Source of the DNA: JAYEHL01 sp041653935
GTDB lineage: Bacteria; Chloroflexota; Dehalococcoidia; E44-bin15
Assembly: GCA_041653935.1 (NCBI GenBank)
Contig: JBAZEO010000002.1
Location: 372,001 to 436,000 of the forward strand
DNA: 64,000 bases
Reading direction: 5' to 3'
A program made the translations under genes and the position numbers. The notes beneath the pieces are model-generated. The model was given only the letters and a program-made list of their open reading frames with translations, was not told the DNA's origin and searched no databases. Positions 41,076-48,810 of the stretch are shown piece after piece. Within the stretch, counting starts at the first letter, position 1; each line of letters begins with the position of its first letter.

Positions 41076-42203
41076 TTATAGTATGCTATCGACCGAAGTC
41101 GCTACTAGTTTTGCTATCGCCGGCGAAGCGGTGAGCCCCGGCGACTCGATGCCGATGAGATCAATGAACCCCGGCAACCCTTGGTTGTCTTCTTCACGGA
41201 TTACGAAATCGCGGATGTCATCCCCCGGCCCCTGCAGCTTGGGCCTGACCCCCGCCATCTCCGGCGCAAGGTCATCGTAATCGATAAAAGGAAGGAGCGG
41301 CACGACCGATTCGTAGAACAGCCGCTGGTTGCGATCATCCATAGCGTAATCGACTTTGTCGACATACTCAACACTTGGGCCAAGCAGCATGCGTCCGTCC
41401 ATATCCAACGTGGCGTGAATGCCAACGCCTGTCACCCTGGGCAGCGGCACCGGATAGATCAGATGATGTATATGCTTTGACTTGCCGCCGCTTACGTTGA
41501 AGTACTCGCCTTTGCAGTAATGGAGACGATAACCCGCGGCGTCAACGTCGATGCCAGCCATCCCTGCGACCTGATCGCAGTTAAGACCGGCGCAGTTTAT
41601 CACCATCGTCGACGTGATCGAGAAGCGACCCGAACCGTCTTTCACCAATACTCTGTAGCCATCGTTCGCTCGCTCGAGGCCAATGACCTCGGCATTGAAA
41701 GCTATCTTGGCGTTTCCATCCTGCGCCTGCGATAGATAGTACCGCATCAGCGCATGCGCATCCACAATGCCCGTCTCTGGAGAAAGCAATGCAGCGACAC
41801 CATCCACATCCGGCTCGAGCGATTTCAATTGTAGCCTTGATATCATGCGCAACCCTTCGGCGCCGTTGCGCTGGCCCTCCTTAAAAAGCGTATGCAACTG
41901 CTCGATTTCTTCATCACTCGTCGCCACGATCAGCTTGCCCAGGCGGCGGTGCGGGATATCGTAACGCTCGCATATCTCGTACAACATACGATTTCCCTCA
42001 ACGCACAGGCCGGCCTTTAGCGATCCTGACGGATAGTAGATGCCGGCATGGACAACGCCGCTGTTCCTGCTGCTCGTCTCACGCCCGAAGGTCTCGTTCT
42101 TCTCAAGAACATAGACAGCACGACCCGCTGCAGCCACCTGTGCAGCTATGGCCAGCCCTACAACACCAGCGCCGATGATTGTTATATCTACTTTATCCGG
42201 CAT
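41076..42203 (-). CDS. FAD-dependent oxidoreductase, L-2-hydroxyglutarate oxidase-like (LhgO)
   Basis: The 375-residue DAO-family flavoprotein has the FAD-binding DITIIGAGVVGLAIAAQVAAAGRAVYVLEKN, the family-specific GRETSSRNSGVVHAGIYYPSGSLKA, and C-terminal blocks GVGIHATLDMDGRMLLGP and IGIESPGLTASPAIA. LhgO oxidises L-2-hydroxyglutarate to 2-oxoglutarate and gives electrons to quinone or another acceptor. In this setting it could feed 2-oxoglutarate to the KorAB-type oxidoreductase at 48-50 kb. The length is a little short for LhgO (about 400). Substrate assignment is by family only. Confidence 0.85.
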   Translation of the reverse strand: MPDKVDITIIGAGVVGLAIAAQVAAAGRAVYVLEKNETFGRETSSRNSGVVHAGIYYPSGSLKAGLCVEGNRMLYEICERYDIPHRRLGKLIVATSDEEIEQLHTLFKEGQRNGAEGLRMISRLQLKSLEPDVDGVAALLSPETGIVDAHALMRYYLSQAQDGNAKIAFNAEVIGLERANDGYRVLVKDGSGRFSITSTMVINCAGLNCDQVAGMAGIDVDAAGYRLHYCKGEYFNVSGGKSKHIHHLIYPVPLPRVTGVGIHATLDMDGRMLLGPSVEYVDKVDYAMDDRNQRLFYESVVPLLPFIDYDDLAPEMAGVRPKLQGPGDDIRDFVIREEDNQGLPGFIDLIGIESPGLTASPAIAKLVATSVDSIL

Positions 42204-42266
42204 GACATCACATAACCACCATGTATCAATTTACGAGTCATTTTGTAAAATCTACCTGTAAACGTA

Positions 42267-42296
42267 TTGACACGACTTCTCCACTCATGATATATA
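42267..42296 (+). promoter_or_regulatory. Candidate promoter of the 55-residue membrane protein gene
   Basis: TTGACA (42267-42272), 18 bp, then TATATA (42291-42296), 32 bp before the start codon. Confidence 0.55.
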
Positions 42297-42327
42297 GATC
42301 AAATATTTTTGACTAGAGGATAGTAAT

Positions 42328-42495
42328 ATGATTGCTGCAGGTATCACTATAGTGCTTCTGGTTGTACTGGTGATCGCGATCAGACTGGTAGCGAAATCAT
42401 TATATCGTGAGAGTAAGACAACCCGCGCCGTTCATACCAACGAGCGTGTCCGAGCCAAAACTGCTCCTCATGTAGTCAGCACGACCAGCTCGTAA
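42328..42495 (+). CDS. 55-residue single-pass membrane protein
   Basis: The short gene starts at ATG 42328 behind AGAGGA, with a good promoter candidate upstream. Residues 3-21 (AAGITIVLLVVLVIAIRLV) form one membrane helix; the rest is a basic, Thr/Ser/Arg-rich cytoplasmic tail. It has no recognised family. A terminator hairpin lies 87 bp downstream, which supports an independent transcript. Confidence 0.5.
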   Translation: MIAAGITIVLLVVLVIAIRLVAKSLYRESKTTRAVHTNERVRAKTAPHVVSTTSS

Positions 42496-42581
42496 CCATT
42501 TTGCTACAATCAACATTAGTTCTCAGTTATCAAACAAGAACCTAAGAAATGCTTCGGTATTCAGCGAACCTTGCGAAAATA

Positions 42582-42608
42582 AATAGGGCCACTTAACGTG
42601 GCCCTATT
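42582..42608. terminator. Bidirectional terminator hairpin
   Basis: A perfect 11-bp stem AATAGGGCCAC/GTGGCCCTATT with a 5-nt loop lies between the plus-strand 42328 gene and the minus-strand 42633 gene. T-rich tails are modest on both sides. Confidence 0.65.
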
Positions 42609-42632
42609 CGTCTGTTATAACCGATAATCGTC

Positions 42633-42770
42633 TTACTTGCCGATACGAAATACCTTTGTTCCACAGCTAGGGCATGAACCACGGGTCGCCGGCCGACCGT
42701 TCTTCATCTTGATCTGCATAGGATTCCTGATCTCCACCTTTTTCCTGCATTTCATACAATAAGCCTGCAT
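42633..42770 (-). CDS. DUF5679-type zinc-ribbon protein
   Basis: The 45-residue protein starts at ATG 42770 behind GGAGGG. The sequence pattern AYCMKCRKKVEI, an MKNGRPATRG loop and SCPSCGTKVFRIGK is that of DUF5679, a tiny zinc-ribbon family common in Chloroflexota and often seen as the tail of DNA topoisomerase I. All four zinc cysteines are present. It probably binds nucleic acid or a protein partner. Its presence supports, but does not prove, a Chloroflexota origin of the window. Confidence 0.75.
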   Translation of the reverse strand: MQAYCMKCRKKVEIRNPMQIKMKNGRPATRGSCPSCGTKVFRIGK

Positions 42771-43012
42771 TAGTCCCTCCTCTAAACTGTATTTGGCAAG
42801 AGATTAGCAGTAAAACAGGAATAAGTCAATAGGTATTTCATCGGAAAACTTCAATTGGCCTGTATGTAAATTAAAGTACAGCGGTTTAAGTTCATATGAC
42901 ATAGATAGTATAGAGCATCGATTAGAGGCTTCCTCTCCTTTGTGATTTAAGTCATAGTTGCTATAGCGCATGTCATTTATAATATCGGAGGTTGTGAAGC
43001 GAGGTGTGAGCA

Positions 43013-43237
43013 ATGAGACAGAGATGTCCCGGACAGGATTCCAGAAATTTACGGGCGCAGCTTTATAACTGCCCTACTTGCGGCACTGAGGTTGAGATAT
43101 TCTCTAATGAGACCAGAGTGAAATGTCCTCAGTGCGGCAAGATGGTATATCAGGACAATCTCCCGTCGTGTATAGGCTGGTGCGCATCGGCGCGGGAGTG
43201 TCTGGGAGAAGAGAGATGGAAACAGTTAGGAAGATAA
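43013..43237 (+). CDS. Small zinc-ribbon protein
   Basis: The 74-residue protein starts at ATG 43013 behind GAGGTG. It has NCPTCGTEVEIFSNETRVKCPQCGKMVY, a complete zinc ribbon, then PSCIGWCASARECLGEERW, which adds three more cysteines. The last 22 bp overlap the start of the ferredoxin-type gene downstream, so the two are translationally coupled and probably work together, perhaps in an electron-transfer or metal-handling step. Confidence 0.65.
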   Translation: MRQRCPGQDSRNLRAQLYNCPTCGTEVEIFSNETRVKCPQCGKMVYQDNLPSCIGWCASARECLGEERWKQLGR

Positions 43238-43920
43238 TCAGAATAGATGATGATAAGTGCAACGGCTGCGGCCTGTGTGCAGAGGCATGCGCCGAGGGCG
43301 CTATCCAGATGATCGACGGGAAGGCCAGGCTGGTCAACGAGACTCATTGCGACGGGCTCGGCGCCTGCATCGGGGAGTGCCCACAGGGAGCAATTACGCT
43401 GGAAGAGAAACTAACAGAGCCATATGACGAAAGGACTGCACACCATCATAAAGCATATCTCGAGGAGGCAACAAAATGCAGCTGCCCCTCCATGCAGATA
43501 GCGCAGTTTGAGAGGGAAGCAAATATCACAGAGAGGTGCGATCATAGTCATTCTATGCTCGGTCACTGGCCGGTGCAGTTGGCGCTGGTTCCACCCGATG
43601 CGCCCTTCCTAAAAGGAGCAGAATTGCTTCTAGCATCAGACTGCGTGCCCTTTGCCTATGCGAACTTCCATCGCGATTTTCTTAGCGGCAGATCCGTCCT
43701 TGTTGCCTGCCCCAAACTAGACGACGCTCAGTCTCACCTGGACAAGCTGGCCTTGATCTTGCGCAGATCGACAATTAAAAGCATCTCAGTGGCCCGTATG
43801 GAGGTCCCCTGCTGCTCGGGACTGACGGCTATTGCAAGAGAGGCTTTACAGCTCAGCCAAAAAAATATCCCGCTGAAGGAAATAGTGATAGGTATCAGGG
43901 GTGATATAAAGAGAGGCTAA
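43216..43920 (+). CDS. 4Fe-4S ferredoxin-type protein with C-terminal domain
   Basis: The 234-residue protein starts at ATG 43216, shortly after GGGAGAAGAG and inside the end of the zinc-ribbon gene. Residues about 10-62 are a bacterial ferredoxin domain: CNGCGLCAEAC is complete, while the second motif reads CDGLGACIGECP, with Leu in place of the second Cys, so the second cluster may be 3Fe-4S or absent. After CSCPS (about residue 90) comes a 130-residue alpha/beta domain with CVPFA, VACPKLDD and PCCSG, with further cysteines. Proteins of this layout occur near hydrogenase or corrinoid systems; the function is not established. Confidence 0.75.
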   Translation: METVRKIIRIDDDKCNGCGLCAEACAEGAIQMIDGKARLVNETHCDGLGACIGECPQGAITLEEKLTEPYDERTAHHHKAYLEEATKCSCPSMQIAQFEREANITERCDHSHSMLGHWPVQLALVPPDAPFLKGAELLLASDCVPFAYANFHRDFLSGRSVLVACPKLDDAQSHLDKLALILRRSTIKSISVARMEVPCCSGLTAIAREALQLSQKNIPLKEIVIGIRGDIKRG

Positions 43921-43936
43921 TTTTTAAGGGCATGAA

Positions 43937-44140
43937 TTACGTTGTCTTGAAGTTCTTCTTGAGCACGCTCGACGTATAGGCATTCATCGCGTCATGCTCT
44001 CTGGGTAAGCCATACATCACGTAGGATCGACTCATAGATTTGCAATACGGGCATGGCGCCTTCTTATCTTGTGAGATACCCGTAAGACTATATAACTTAT
44101 TCCCGCACTCACCACAATAAACAACTACTGTTTTGCTCAA
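43937..44140 (-). CDS. Small zinc-ribbon protein
   Basis: The 67-residue protein starts at TTG 44140 (weak site). It has VVYCGECGNKLYSLTGISQDKKAPCPYCKS, a zinc ribbon of CxxC-x19-CxxC form, and a basic C-terminus. It converges on the ferredoxin-type gene, 17 bp apart. It is the fifth tiny zinc-ribbon protein in this 7-kb stretch and has no recognised function. Confidence 0.55.
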   Translation of the reverse strand: MSKTVVVYCGECGNKLYSLTGISQDKKAPCPYCKSMSRSYVMYGLPREHDAMNAYTSSVLKKNFKTT

Positions 44141-44310
44141 TTAACTATTCCAATCTCTTAAAAATAGATAAATTTTTATTTTCTCCGATAACATCATGAA
44201 AATATTTGGATAGTATACAGAATGCAATCATGTCCTGTCAATACTATTTCTTTATAAAATATTCAACTCGATTTTCTGACAAGCATTGTACACTCGTTGT
44301 GTCCATACAT

Positions 44311-44345
44311 AAAAAAGCGGGGATGAAAAAATCTCGTCCCCGCTT
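44311..44345 (-). terminator. Terminator of the redox gene block (after fprA)
   Basis: On the minus strand AAGCGGGGA pairs with TCCCCGCTT (44337-44345 with 44315-44323) and is followed by TTTTTT. It lies 20 bp after the FprA stop codon. Confidence 0.85.
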
Positions 44346-44364
44346 CAAAAACTAATTCGGCGAA

Positions 44365-45543
44365 CTATTTAATCTTAGCCGCCATCTCCCTGCCAAAGTC
44401 CACGCATTTCTGTATCTCACCCTCGTCAGGCACAAACTTGAACGCCAGCTTGGAATCTATAAGCTCGACGCCGGTCTGCTCCAGCTCCTGCTGCATGGCT
44501 TTGACTCCACCGCCACCCCAGCCGTGCGAGCCGAATACCGCCCCGATCTTGTTCTTAGGCTTGAGCCCCTTGAGATAGCACAGGAACTCGGCAACGGAGG
44601 GGAACATGCCGTTGTTCAGCGTAGGCGAGCCGATGATAAGAGTTTTCGCATCCAGCACTTCCTTCATAACATCGCTCTTATCGGATGCCGTCAGGTTGAA
44701 AAGCTTCACATCAACGCCCTCTCCAATCATGCCGCGCGCGATGGCCAGCGCCATCTTCTGCGTACTGCCCCACATCGTGTCATAGATGATCAACGCCTTG
44801 GTTGCTGTCTCGCCTTTGCCCCACTTAGCATAGGATTGAACGATATCATTGATATGCGAACGCCAGATAACGCCGTGGCTCGGAGCGATCATATCGATTT
44901 TCACGCCGCCGAGCTTGTTCACTGCCTTCACGATAAGGTCCCCGAAGGGCATCAGGATATTGGCGTAGTACTTCGACGCCTCCTGCATCACAATACCCAT
45001 ATCGACCTCGTCATCGAAGCGCTGCGAGGTAGCGACATGCTGGCCGAAGGCATCCATGGAGAACAATAATTTATCTTCGACAAGATAGGTGCACATGGAA
45101 TCTGGCCAGTGCAGCATGGGCGTCGGGATGAAGGTGAGCTTCCTTTTGCCCAGATCGACCGTGCTGCCCTCTTTAACAGCGATAGCAGACCAGTTCTGGT
45201 GAAAGGTCTTGGCCAGGCCATTCTCCCCGAACTTCTCCAGCGTCACTAATCTGGCATTCTTCGCATCCCGCAAGGCCATAGGCAGAGAACCGGAGTGATC
45301 CATCTCGACATGGTTCGATATCACATAGTCGATCTTATCGAACGACACGATCTCGCGCACACGCGCCGCCATCTCATCGTAGAAAGGCGCCTTCACCGTA
45401 TCTATCAGAGCGATTTTCTCATCAACGATAAGATATGCGTTGTATGTACTGCCGCGATGGGTGGAATAGCCGTGGAAATTCCTTACGTTCCAGTCTATGG
45501 CGCCTACCCAGTAGACGCCTTTCATCAATTCTACCTTGCTCAT
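44365..45543 (-). CDS. fprA: Flavodiiron protein (A-type flavoprotein, oxygen/NO reductase)
   Basis: The 392-residue protein joins a metallo-beta-lactamase-like diiron domain (1-250) to a flavodoxin domain (252-392). The diiron ligands are present: NHVEMDHSG (H-x-E-x-D-H), MLHWPDS, FSMDAFGQH and PSHGVIW. The FMN loop is YDTMWGSTQKM. It reduces O2 to water or NO to N2O with electrons from rubredoxin, whose gene lies 340 bp upstream in the same block. This is a key oxygen-defence enzyme of anaerobes and acts in the cytoplasm. Confidence 0.93.
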   Translation of the reverse strand: MSKVELMKGVYWVGAIDWNVRNFHGYSTHRGSTYNAYLIVDEKIALIDTVKAPFYDEMAARVREIVSFDKIDYVISNHVEMDHSGSLPMALRDAKNARLVTLEKFGENGLAKTFHQNWSAIAVKEGSTVDLGKRKLTFIPTPMLHWPDSMCTYLVEDKLLFSMDAFGQHVATSQRFDDEVDMGIVMQEASKYYANILMPFGDLIVKAVNKLGGVKIDMIAPSHGVIWRSHINDIVQSYAKWGKGETATKALIIYDTMWGSTQKMALAIARGMIGEGVDVKLFNLTASDKSDVMKEVLDAKTLIIGSPTLNNGMFPSVAEFLCYLKGLKPKNKIGAVFGSHGWGGGGVKAMQQELEQTGVELIDSKLAFKFVPDEGEIQKCVDFGREMAAKIK

Positions 45544-45567
45544 AATGCAACCTCTTTAAATGAAGCT

Positions 45568-45656
45568 TATCAACCCCCTGCTATCCCCCACTCTTGGGGG
45601 AAACAGAGGTCGGGGGACACCCCCGAATCCCCTGGCAGTAAGAATCCTGCACTTCT
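45568..45656 (-). repeat. Dispersed repeat copy 5 (inverted)
   Basis: In reverse orientation it shows GCAGGATTC..., GGGGTGTCCCC, CCCCCAAGAGTGGGGG and CAGGGGGTT in the family order. It lies between the fprA and Cys-rich protein genes. Confidence 0.75.
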
Positions 45657-45687
45657 TTTGTTTCTGTCTGGATGATACAACTAAATC

Positions 45688-45858
45688 TTATTTCCCACAC
45701 TTTCGTTTCGGCTTCTTCTCGTCTTTCTTTGCCCCACCACAACCGCAACTACAAGACCCCTTCTTAGCACAATCCTCGCCGCAGAATACCACGCCGCCGG
45801 TCTCGTAGCCCCCGGACGCGATAACGCAGCCGCAAACCGGACAAGTCTTCTTAGCCAT
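45688..45858 (-). CDS. 56-residue cysteine-rich metal-binding protein
   Basis: The small protein starts at ATG 45858, seven bases after TAGGAGG. It has CPVCGC, a CGEDC pair and then CSCGCGG, ten cysteines in all, with a Lys-rich tail that also has a Cys. The N-terminal half resembles a TRASH/YHS-type treble clef (VVFCGEDCAKK), a fold that binds heavy metals; the second half resembles a metallothionein. It may store or sense metal ions within the oxygen-defence block. Confidence 0.65.
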   Translation of the reverse strand: MAKKTCPVCGCVIASGGYETGGVVFCGEDCAKKGSCSCGCGGAKKDEKKPKRKCGK

Positions 45859-45883
45859 ATCCATACCTCCTAGTAATTTGATA

Positions 45884-46042
45884 CTATATCTTCTCGAACT
45901 GATCTTTACTGGCCCCGCAGACAGGGCACACCCAGTCGTCAGGCAGCTTCTCGAAAGCGGTCCCCGGCGGGGTATTGCTCTCGGGGTCGCCCAGCTTGGG
46001 ATCATAGACATAACCGCAAACGCCGCATTTATACTTCGACAT
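45884..46042 (-). CDS. Rubredoxin
   Basis: The 52-residue protein has the two rubredoxin knuckles, YKCGVCGYVYDP and WVCPVCGASKDQFE, that bind one iron through four cysteines, and the usual Pro-Gly-Thr-x-F loop (TPPGTAFEKLPDDW). AAGGAG precedes ATG 46042. It carries electrons from reductases to the flavodiiron protein, SOD-type or rubrerythrin-type enzymes. It is placed between the flavin reductase-like gene and fprA, which suggests a reductase, rubredoxin, FprA chain. Confidence 0.95.
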   Translation of the reverse strand: MSKYKCGVCGYVYDPKLGDPESNTPPGTAFEKLPDDWVCPVCGASKDQFEKI

Positions 46043-46058
46043 TTTTATAAACTCCTTA

Positions 46059-46565
46059 CTAAGCTTTATTAAAAGACGGCGCGGACTTGGGCGTAGTGCC
46101 GCGCTTCACCATATGATAGTAGGCATAGGTCATGGGCTCGCCCTCGCCCAGCACCTCGGCGTCAATCAGCTCGCCAACGAAGATGGTATGCGTTTTAGCA
46201 TCGACGGAATCGATAACTTTAGCCTCCAGATAACCGAGCGTGCTGTCCAGTATCACCGGAGCGCCACTCTGCCCCAGCTTGTACTTGACGCCCTCGAACT
46301 TGTTCACATCACGCCCAGACTTGAATCCGAAGCCGCCGATAAGCTTCAGCGGCGCTGTCTGCGCCAGGATAGAGACCGTAAAGACCTTGCTCTCCTTAAT
46401 AAATTCATGTGTAAAGTTCTGTTTGTTGATGCACACCGATATTATGGGAGGCTCGGATGCAACCTGGATCACGCTGTTGGCCGTCTGGCCGTTGATCTTG
46501 TCGCCCTTCTTGGAGCAGATAATATACATGCCATAGCTGATCAAATATAAAGCCTTTGCGTCCAT
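46059..46565 (-). CDS. Flavin reductase-like protein (FMN-binding split barrel)
   Basis: The 168-residue protein starts at ATG 46565 behind AAGGAG. It matches the flavin reductase/Hrb N-terminal domain: YGMYIICSKKGDKINGQTANSVIQVASEPPIISVCINKQNFTHEFI is the FMN-binding face. In high-molecular-weight rubredoxin this domain is fused to rubredoxin; here the rubredoxin is encoded separately 16 bp downstream. It probably passes NAD(P)H or ferredoxin electrons to that rubredoxin. Confidence 0.85.
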   Translation of the reverse strand: MDAKALYLISYGMYIICSKKGDKINGQTANSVIQVASEPPIISVCINKQNFTHEFIKESKVFTVSILAQTAPLKLIGGFGFKSGRDVNKFEGVKYKLGQSGAPVILDSTLGYLEAKVIDSVDAKTHTIFVGELIDAEVLGEGEPMTYAYYHMVKRGTTPKSAPSFNKA

Positions 46566-46578
46566 ATTCACTCCTTAT

Positions 46579-47043
46579 TTATTCGGGTCTCTTTTTACGC
46601 AGCACTAGGCTGGTGATTCCAAGAGCAATAGCTACTACAAGCATGAACACACCTGTACCCAGAGCCATCTGCGCGACGCCAAATCCGAGCACCGCCAGAT
46701 ATAGATAATTCTCCATGTTCATGGCCTGGGCATAGGTTAATTGAACGGGATCGGAAGCATTAAAGCGCCCTCCAGCAAGCAAATCATTGTATGTAGGAGC
46801 TATTGAATGCCTATGTTCTCTTATAGTGTCACCTGCCTGCTGAGCTTCTGCCGCGCTGTCAACAAAATTCCCCTCAGCTATCGACTCATTACTCAATCCT
46901 AAGGTCACCTGCTCAGTTCTCATTGCATCGCTCATCCATGCAGTTTTGGTTACACCCTGTACAACGAAAACTGCACCTAGCGCAAAAGCAACAATTGCCA
47001 ATACTAGCAGAATCAGCCATATTTTACCTTTTATTAAAGACAT
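46579..47043 (-). CDS. Membrane protein with two helices and an external loop, unknown function
   Basis: The 154-residue protein has GGAGGAGGGA before ATG 47043. Two hydrophobic helices (about 8-30 and 112-146, the second possibly two passes) enclose an 80-residue polar loop with conserved-looking RTEQVTLGLSNESI and DTIREHRHSIAPTYNDLL. Proteins of this type occur in Chloroflexota but the function is unknown to me. It sits within the redox block between wrbA and the flavin reductase gene. Confidence 0.6.
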   Translation of the reverse strand: MSLIKGKIWLILLVLAIVAFALGAVFVVQGVTKTAWMSDAMRTEQVTLGLSNESIAEGNFVDSAAEAQQAGDTIREHRHSIAPTYNDLLAGGRFNASDPVQLTYAQAMNMENYLYLAVLGFGVAQMALGTGVFMLVVAIALGITSLVLRKKRPE

Positions 47044-47067
47044 TGTCCCTCCTCCTTAAGCTGTAAT

Positions 47068-47679
47068 TTATCTAGCCAGCTTTTTGGCGATAGTGGCAAC
47101 ATGGCGGCCCTGAAAACGCGCCATAGCCAGCTCATTCTCGCTGGGCATCCGGCTGCCATCGCCGCCTGCGATTGTGCTGGCGCCATACGGACTTCCGCCC
47201 GTTATCTCGCTTACAGTAGTCTGTCGTTGTTCGGAATAAGGCAATCCTACAATGATCATACCGTGATGGAGCAACGTGGTATGGAAGCTGGTGATAGTTG
47301 TCTCCTGTCCGCCATGCTGGGTAGCGCTCGACGTAAAGACGCTGCCTACCTTGCCGACCAGGGCATTCTTGGCCCATAGCCCGCCTGTCTGATCCAGGAA
47401 ATTGCGCATCTGGGCGCACATATTGCCGAACCGCGTCGGGGTGCCGAAGATGATGGCATCCGCATCAGCCATGTCGCTGACCTTGGCCACCGGTATATGT
47501 TTAAATGTATCTCGCGCCTTCTTTGCTCCTGATTTCTCCAGCACGGCATCGGGAATCAGCTCGGGCACCTGAAGCAACTCAACCTCAGCCCCTTCCACCT
47601 CACGAACACCCTGAGCCAATGCCTCGGCCATTTTATATATATGCCCGAACATGCTGTAGAAAATGATCTTAACCTTCAT
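47068..47679 (-). CDS. wrbA: NAD(P)H:quinone oxidoreductase, WrbA type
   Basis: The 203-residue flavodoxin-like protein has the FMN phosphate loop YSMFGHIYKMAEA, the signature PTRFGNMCAQMRNFLDQTGGLW and the later SSATQHGGQETT and GGSPYGASTIAG, all typical of WrbA. It carries out two-electron reduction of quinones using NAD(P)H and so avoids semiquinone and superoxide. It is a soluble tetramer in known cases. It belongs to the minus-strand redox block. Confidence 0.92.
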   Translation of the reverse strand: MKVKIIFYSMFGHIYKMAEALAQGVREVEGAEVELLQVPELIPDAVLEKSGAKKARDTFKHIPVAKVSDMADADAIIFGTPTRFGNMCAQMRNFLDQTGGLWAKNALVGKVGSVFTSSATQHGGQETTITSFHTTLLHHGMIIVGLPYSEQRQTTVSEITGGSPYGASTIAGGDGSRMPSENELAMARFQGRHVATIAKKLAR

Positions 47680-47730
47680 CGCCCTCCTACCTTGTTATTC
47701 TCCATACCGATCCAAGCCAAGTTTCTCATA

Positions 47731-47940
47731 CTAGGGATACAATTGGTTCCCTTTATCATCCGAAACGATGATAGCCTTCTCCGGACAGCTCTGGGCAGCT
47801 GCCAGCAGGGTTTGTTCATCAACCGAGGAAGGATCAAGAATCATAACCTTTCCGTCATCATCAAGATCGAACGCCGTCGGCGCAATAGCTACGCAGTTGC
47901 CTAAGCTTATGCACAGATCTCTATTCACTGCCACTTTCAA
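47731..47940 (-). CDS. Ferredoxin, P450-type [3Fe-4S]-like
   Basis: The 69-residue protein has CISLGNCVAIAPTAFDLDDDG and AAQSCPEKAI. The pattern C-x5-C-x3-A-P ... C-P, with only three cluster cysteines, matches the single-cluster ferredoxins known from actinobacterial P450 systems, not the common 2[4Fe-4S] type. It lies 17 bp downstream of korB and may take electrons from the 2-oxoacid oxidoreductase. GGAGG precedes ATG 47940. Confidence 0.8.
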   Translation of the reverse strand: MKVAVNRDLCISLGNCVAIAPTAFDLDDDGKVMILDPSSVDEQTLLAAAQSCPEKAIIVSDDKGNQLYP

Positions 47941-47957
47941 CTCATACCTCCAGAAGC

Positions 47958-48809
47958 CTACATGAATTCACTCAACAGGCGTTCTATCTGTGAAGGCTCG
48001 ATCTTCTGTTTAACCAGCGGCCCTTTCTTCAACGCCGGTACTTGCTCCTCGAAGCTGGCGGTCTCCTTGCGATAGATTACGCCGATAGGTATTCGATCTC
48101 CCCACTCCTGAGCTTTTTCAAACGCTCCCGACTTATTACTTGGGTCATAACCTGTTTCGTCCAGCTTATAGACCCTTTCCCGATACCAGGCATACGTGTT
48201 CTTTTTATTGAATGTGGGGCATGGCTGAAGTATGTCAAGAAGCGCAAAACCCTTGTGTGAAATCCCAGCCTTGATCATATTAGCGAGATGCTCTATATCC
48301 CCAGCGAAACCTCGTGCGATAAAGCCGGCCCCGGCAGCTATAGCCAGAGCGATAGGATACACAGGCATCGGCGACCCATCCGGCGTGGTCTTAGTGATAG
48401 ATCCCTGGTCGCTGGTAGGCGAAGCCTGACCTTTGGTCAGGCCGTAGATTTGGTTATTGTGCACCAGATAGGTGATATCGTGGTTGCGGCGCATTGCATG
48501 AATCCAGTGATTGCCACCTTCACCATATCCGTCGCCGTCGCCGCTGATGGCAATTACTGTCAACTCTGGATTTGCTATCTTGGCGCCGACAGCCGCCGGC
48601 ACCGGCCTGCCATGAAGCCCGTTGAATACATTACATTTTGTGTAGTGCGGCAGCTTTCCCGCCTGACCGATGCCTGACACCATCAGCACCTTGTACGGCT
48701 CAAGTTGTAAATCAACCAGCGCTTTCTTAACCGCGACCAGGATACTGAAATCGCCGCATCCGGGACACCACGCGGGTTTACCTCCAGCGTAATCATTTAT
48801 TGTTACCAT
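47958..48809 (-). CDS. korB: 2-oxoacid:ferredoxin oxidoreductase, beta subunit
   Basis: The 283-residue protein has the cluster/TPP motifs AWCPGCGDFSIL, the GDGDGYGEGGNHWIHAMRRN thiamine-diphosphate Mg-binding block and NQIYGLTKGQASPTS. It forms the TPP-binding subunit of a KorAB/OorAB-type enzyme that oxidatively decarboxylates 2-oxoglutarate or a related 2-oxoacid to acyl-CoA and reduces ferredoxin. It starts 1 bp after the alpha subunit stop. The exact substrate cannot be read from sequence. Confidence 0.9.
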   Translation of the reverse strand: MVTINDYAGGKPAWCPGCGDFSILVAVKKALVDLQLEPYKVLMVSGIGQAGKLPHYTKCNVFNGLHGRPVPAAVGAKIANPELTVIAISGDGDGYGEGGNHWIHAMRRNHDITYLVHNNQIYGLTKGQASPTSDQGSITKTTPDGSPMPVYPIALAIAAGAGFIARGFAGDIEHLANMIKAGISHKGFALLDILQPCPTFNKKNTYAWYRERVYKLDETGYDPSNKSGAFEKAQEWGDRIPIGVIYRKETASFEEQVPALKKGPLVKQKIEPSQIERLLSEFM

Positions 48810-48810
48810 G

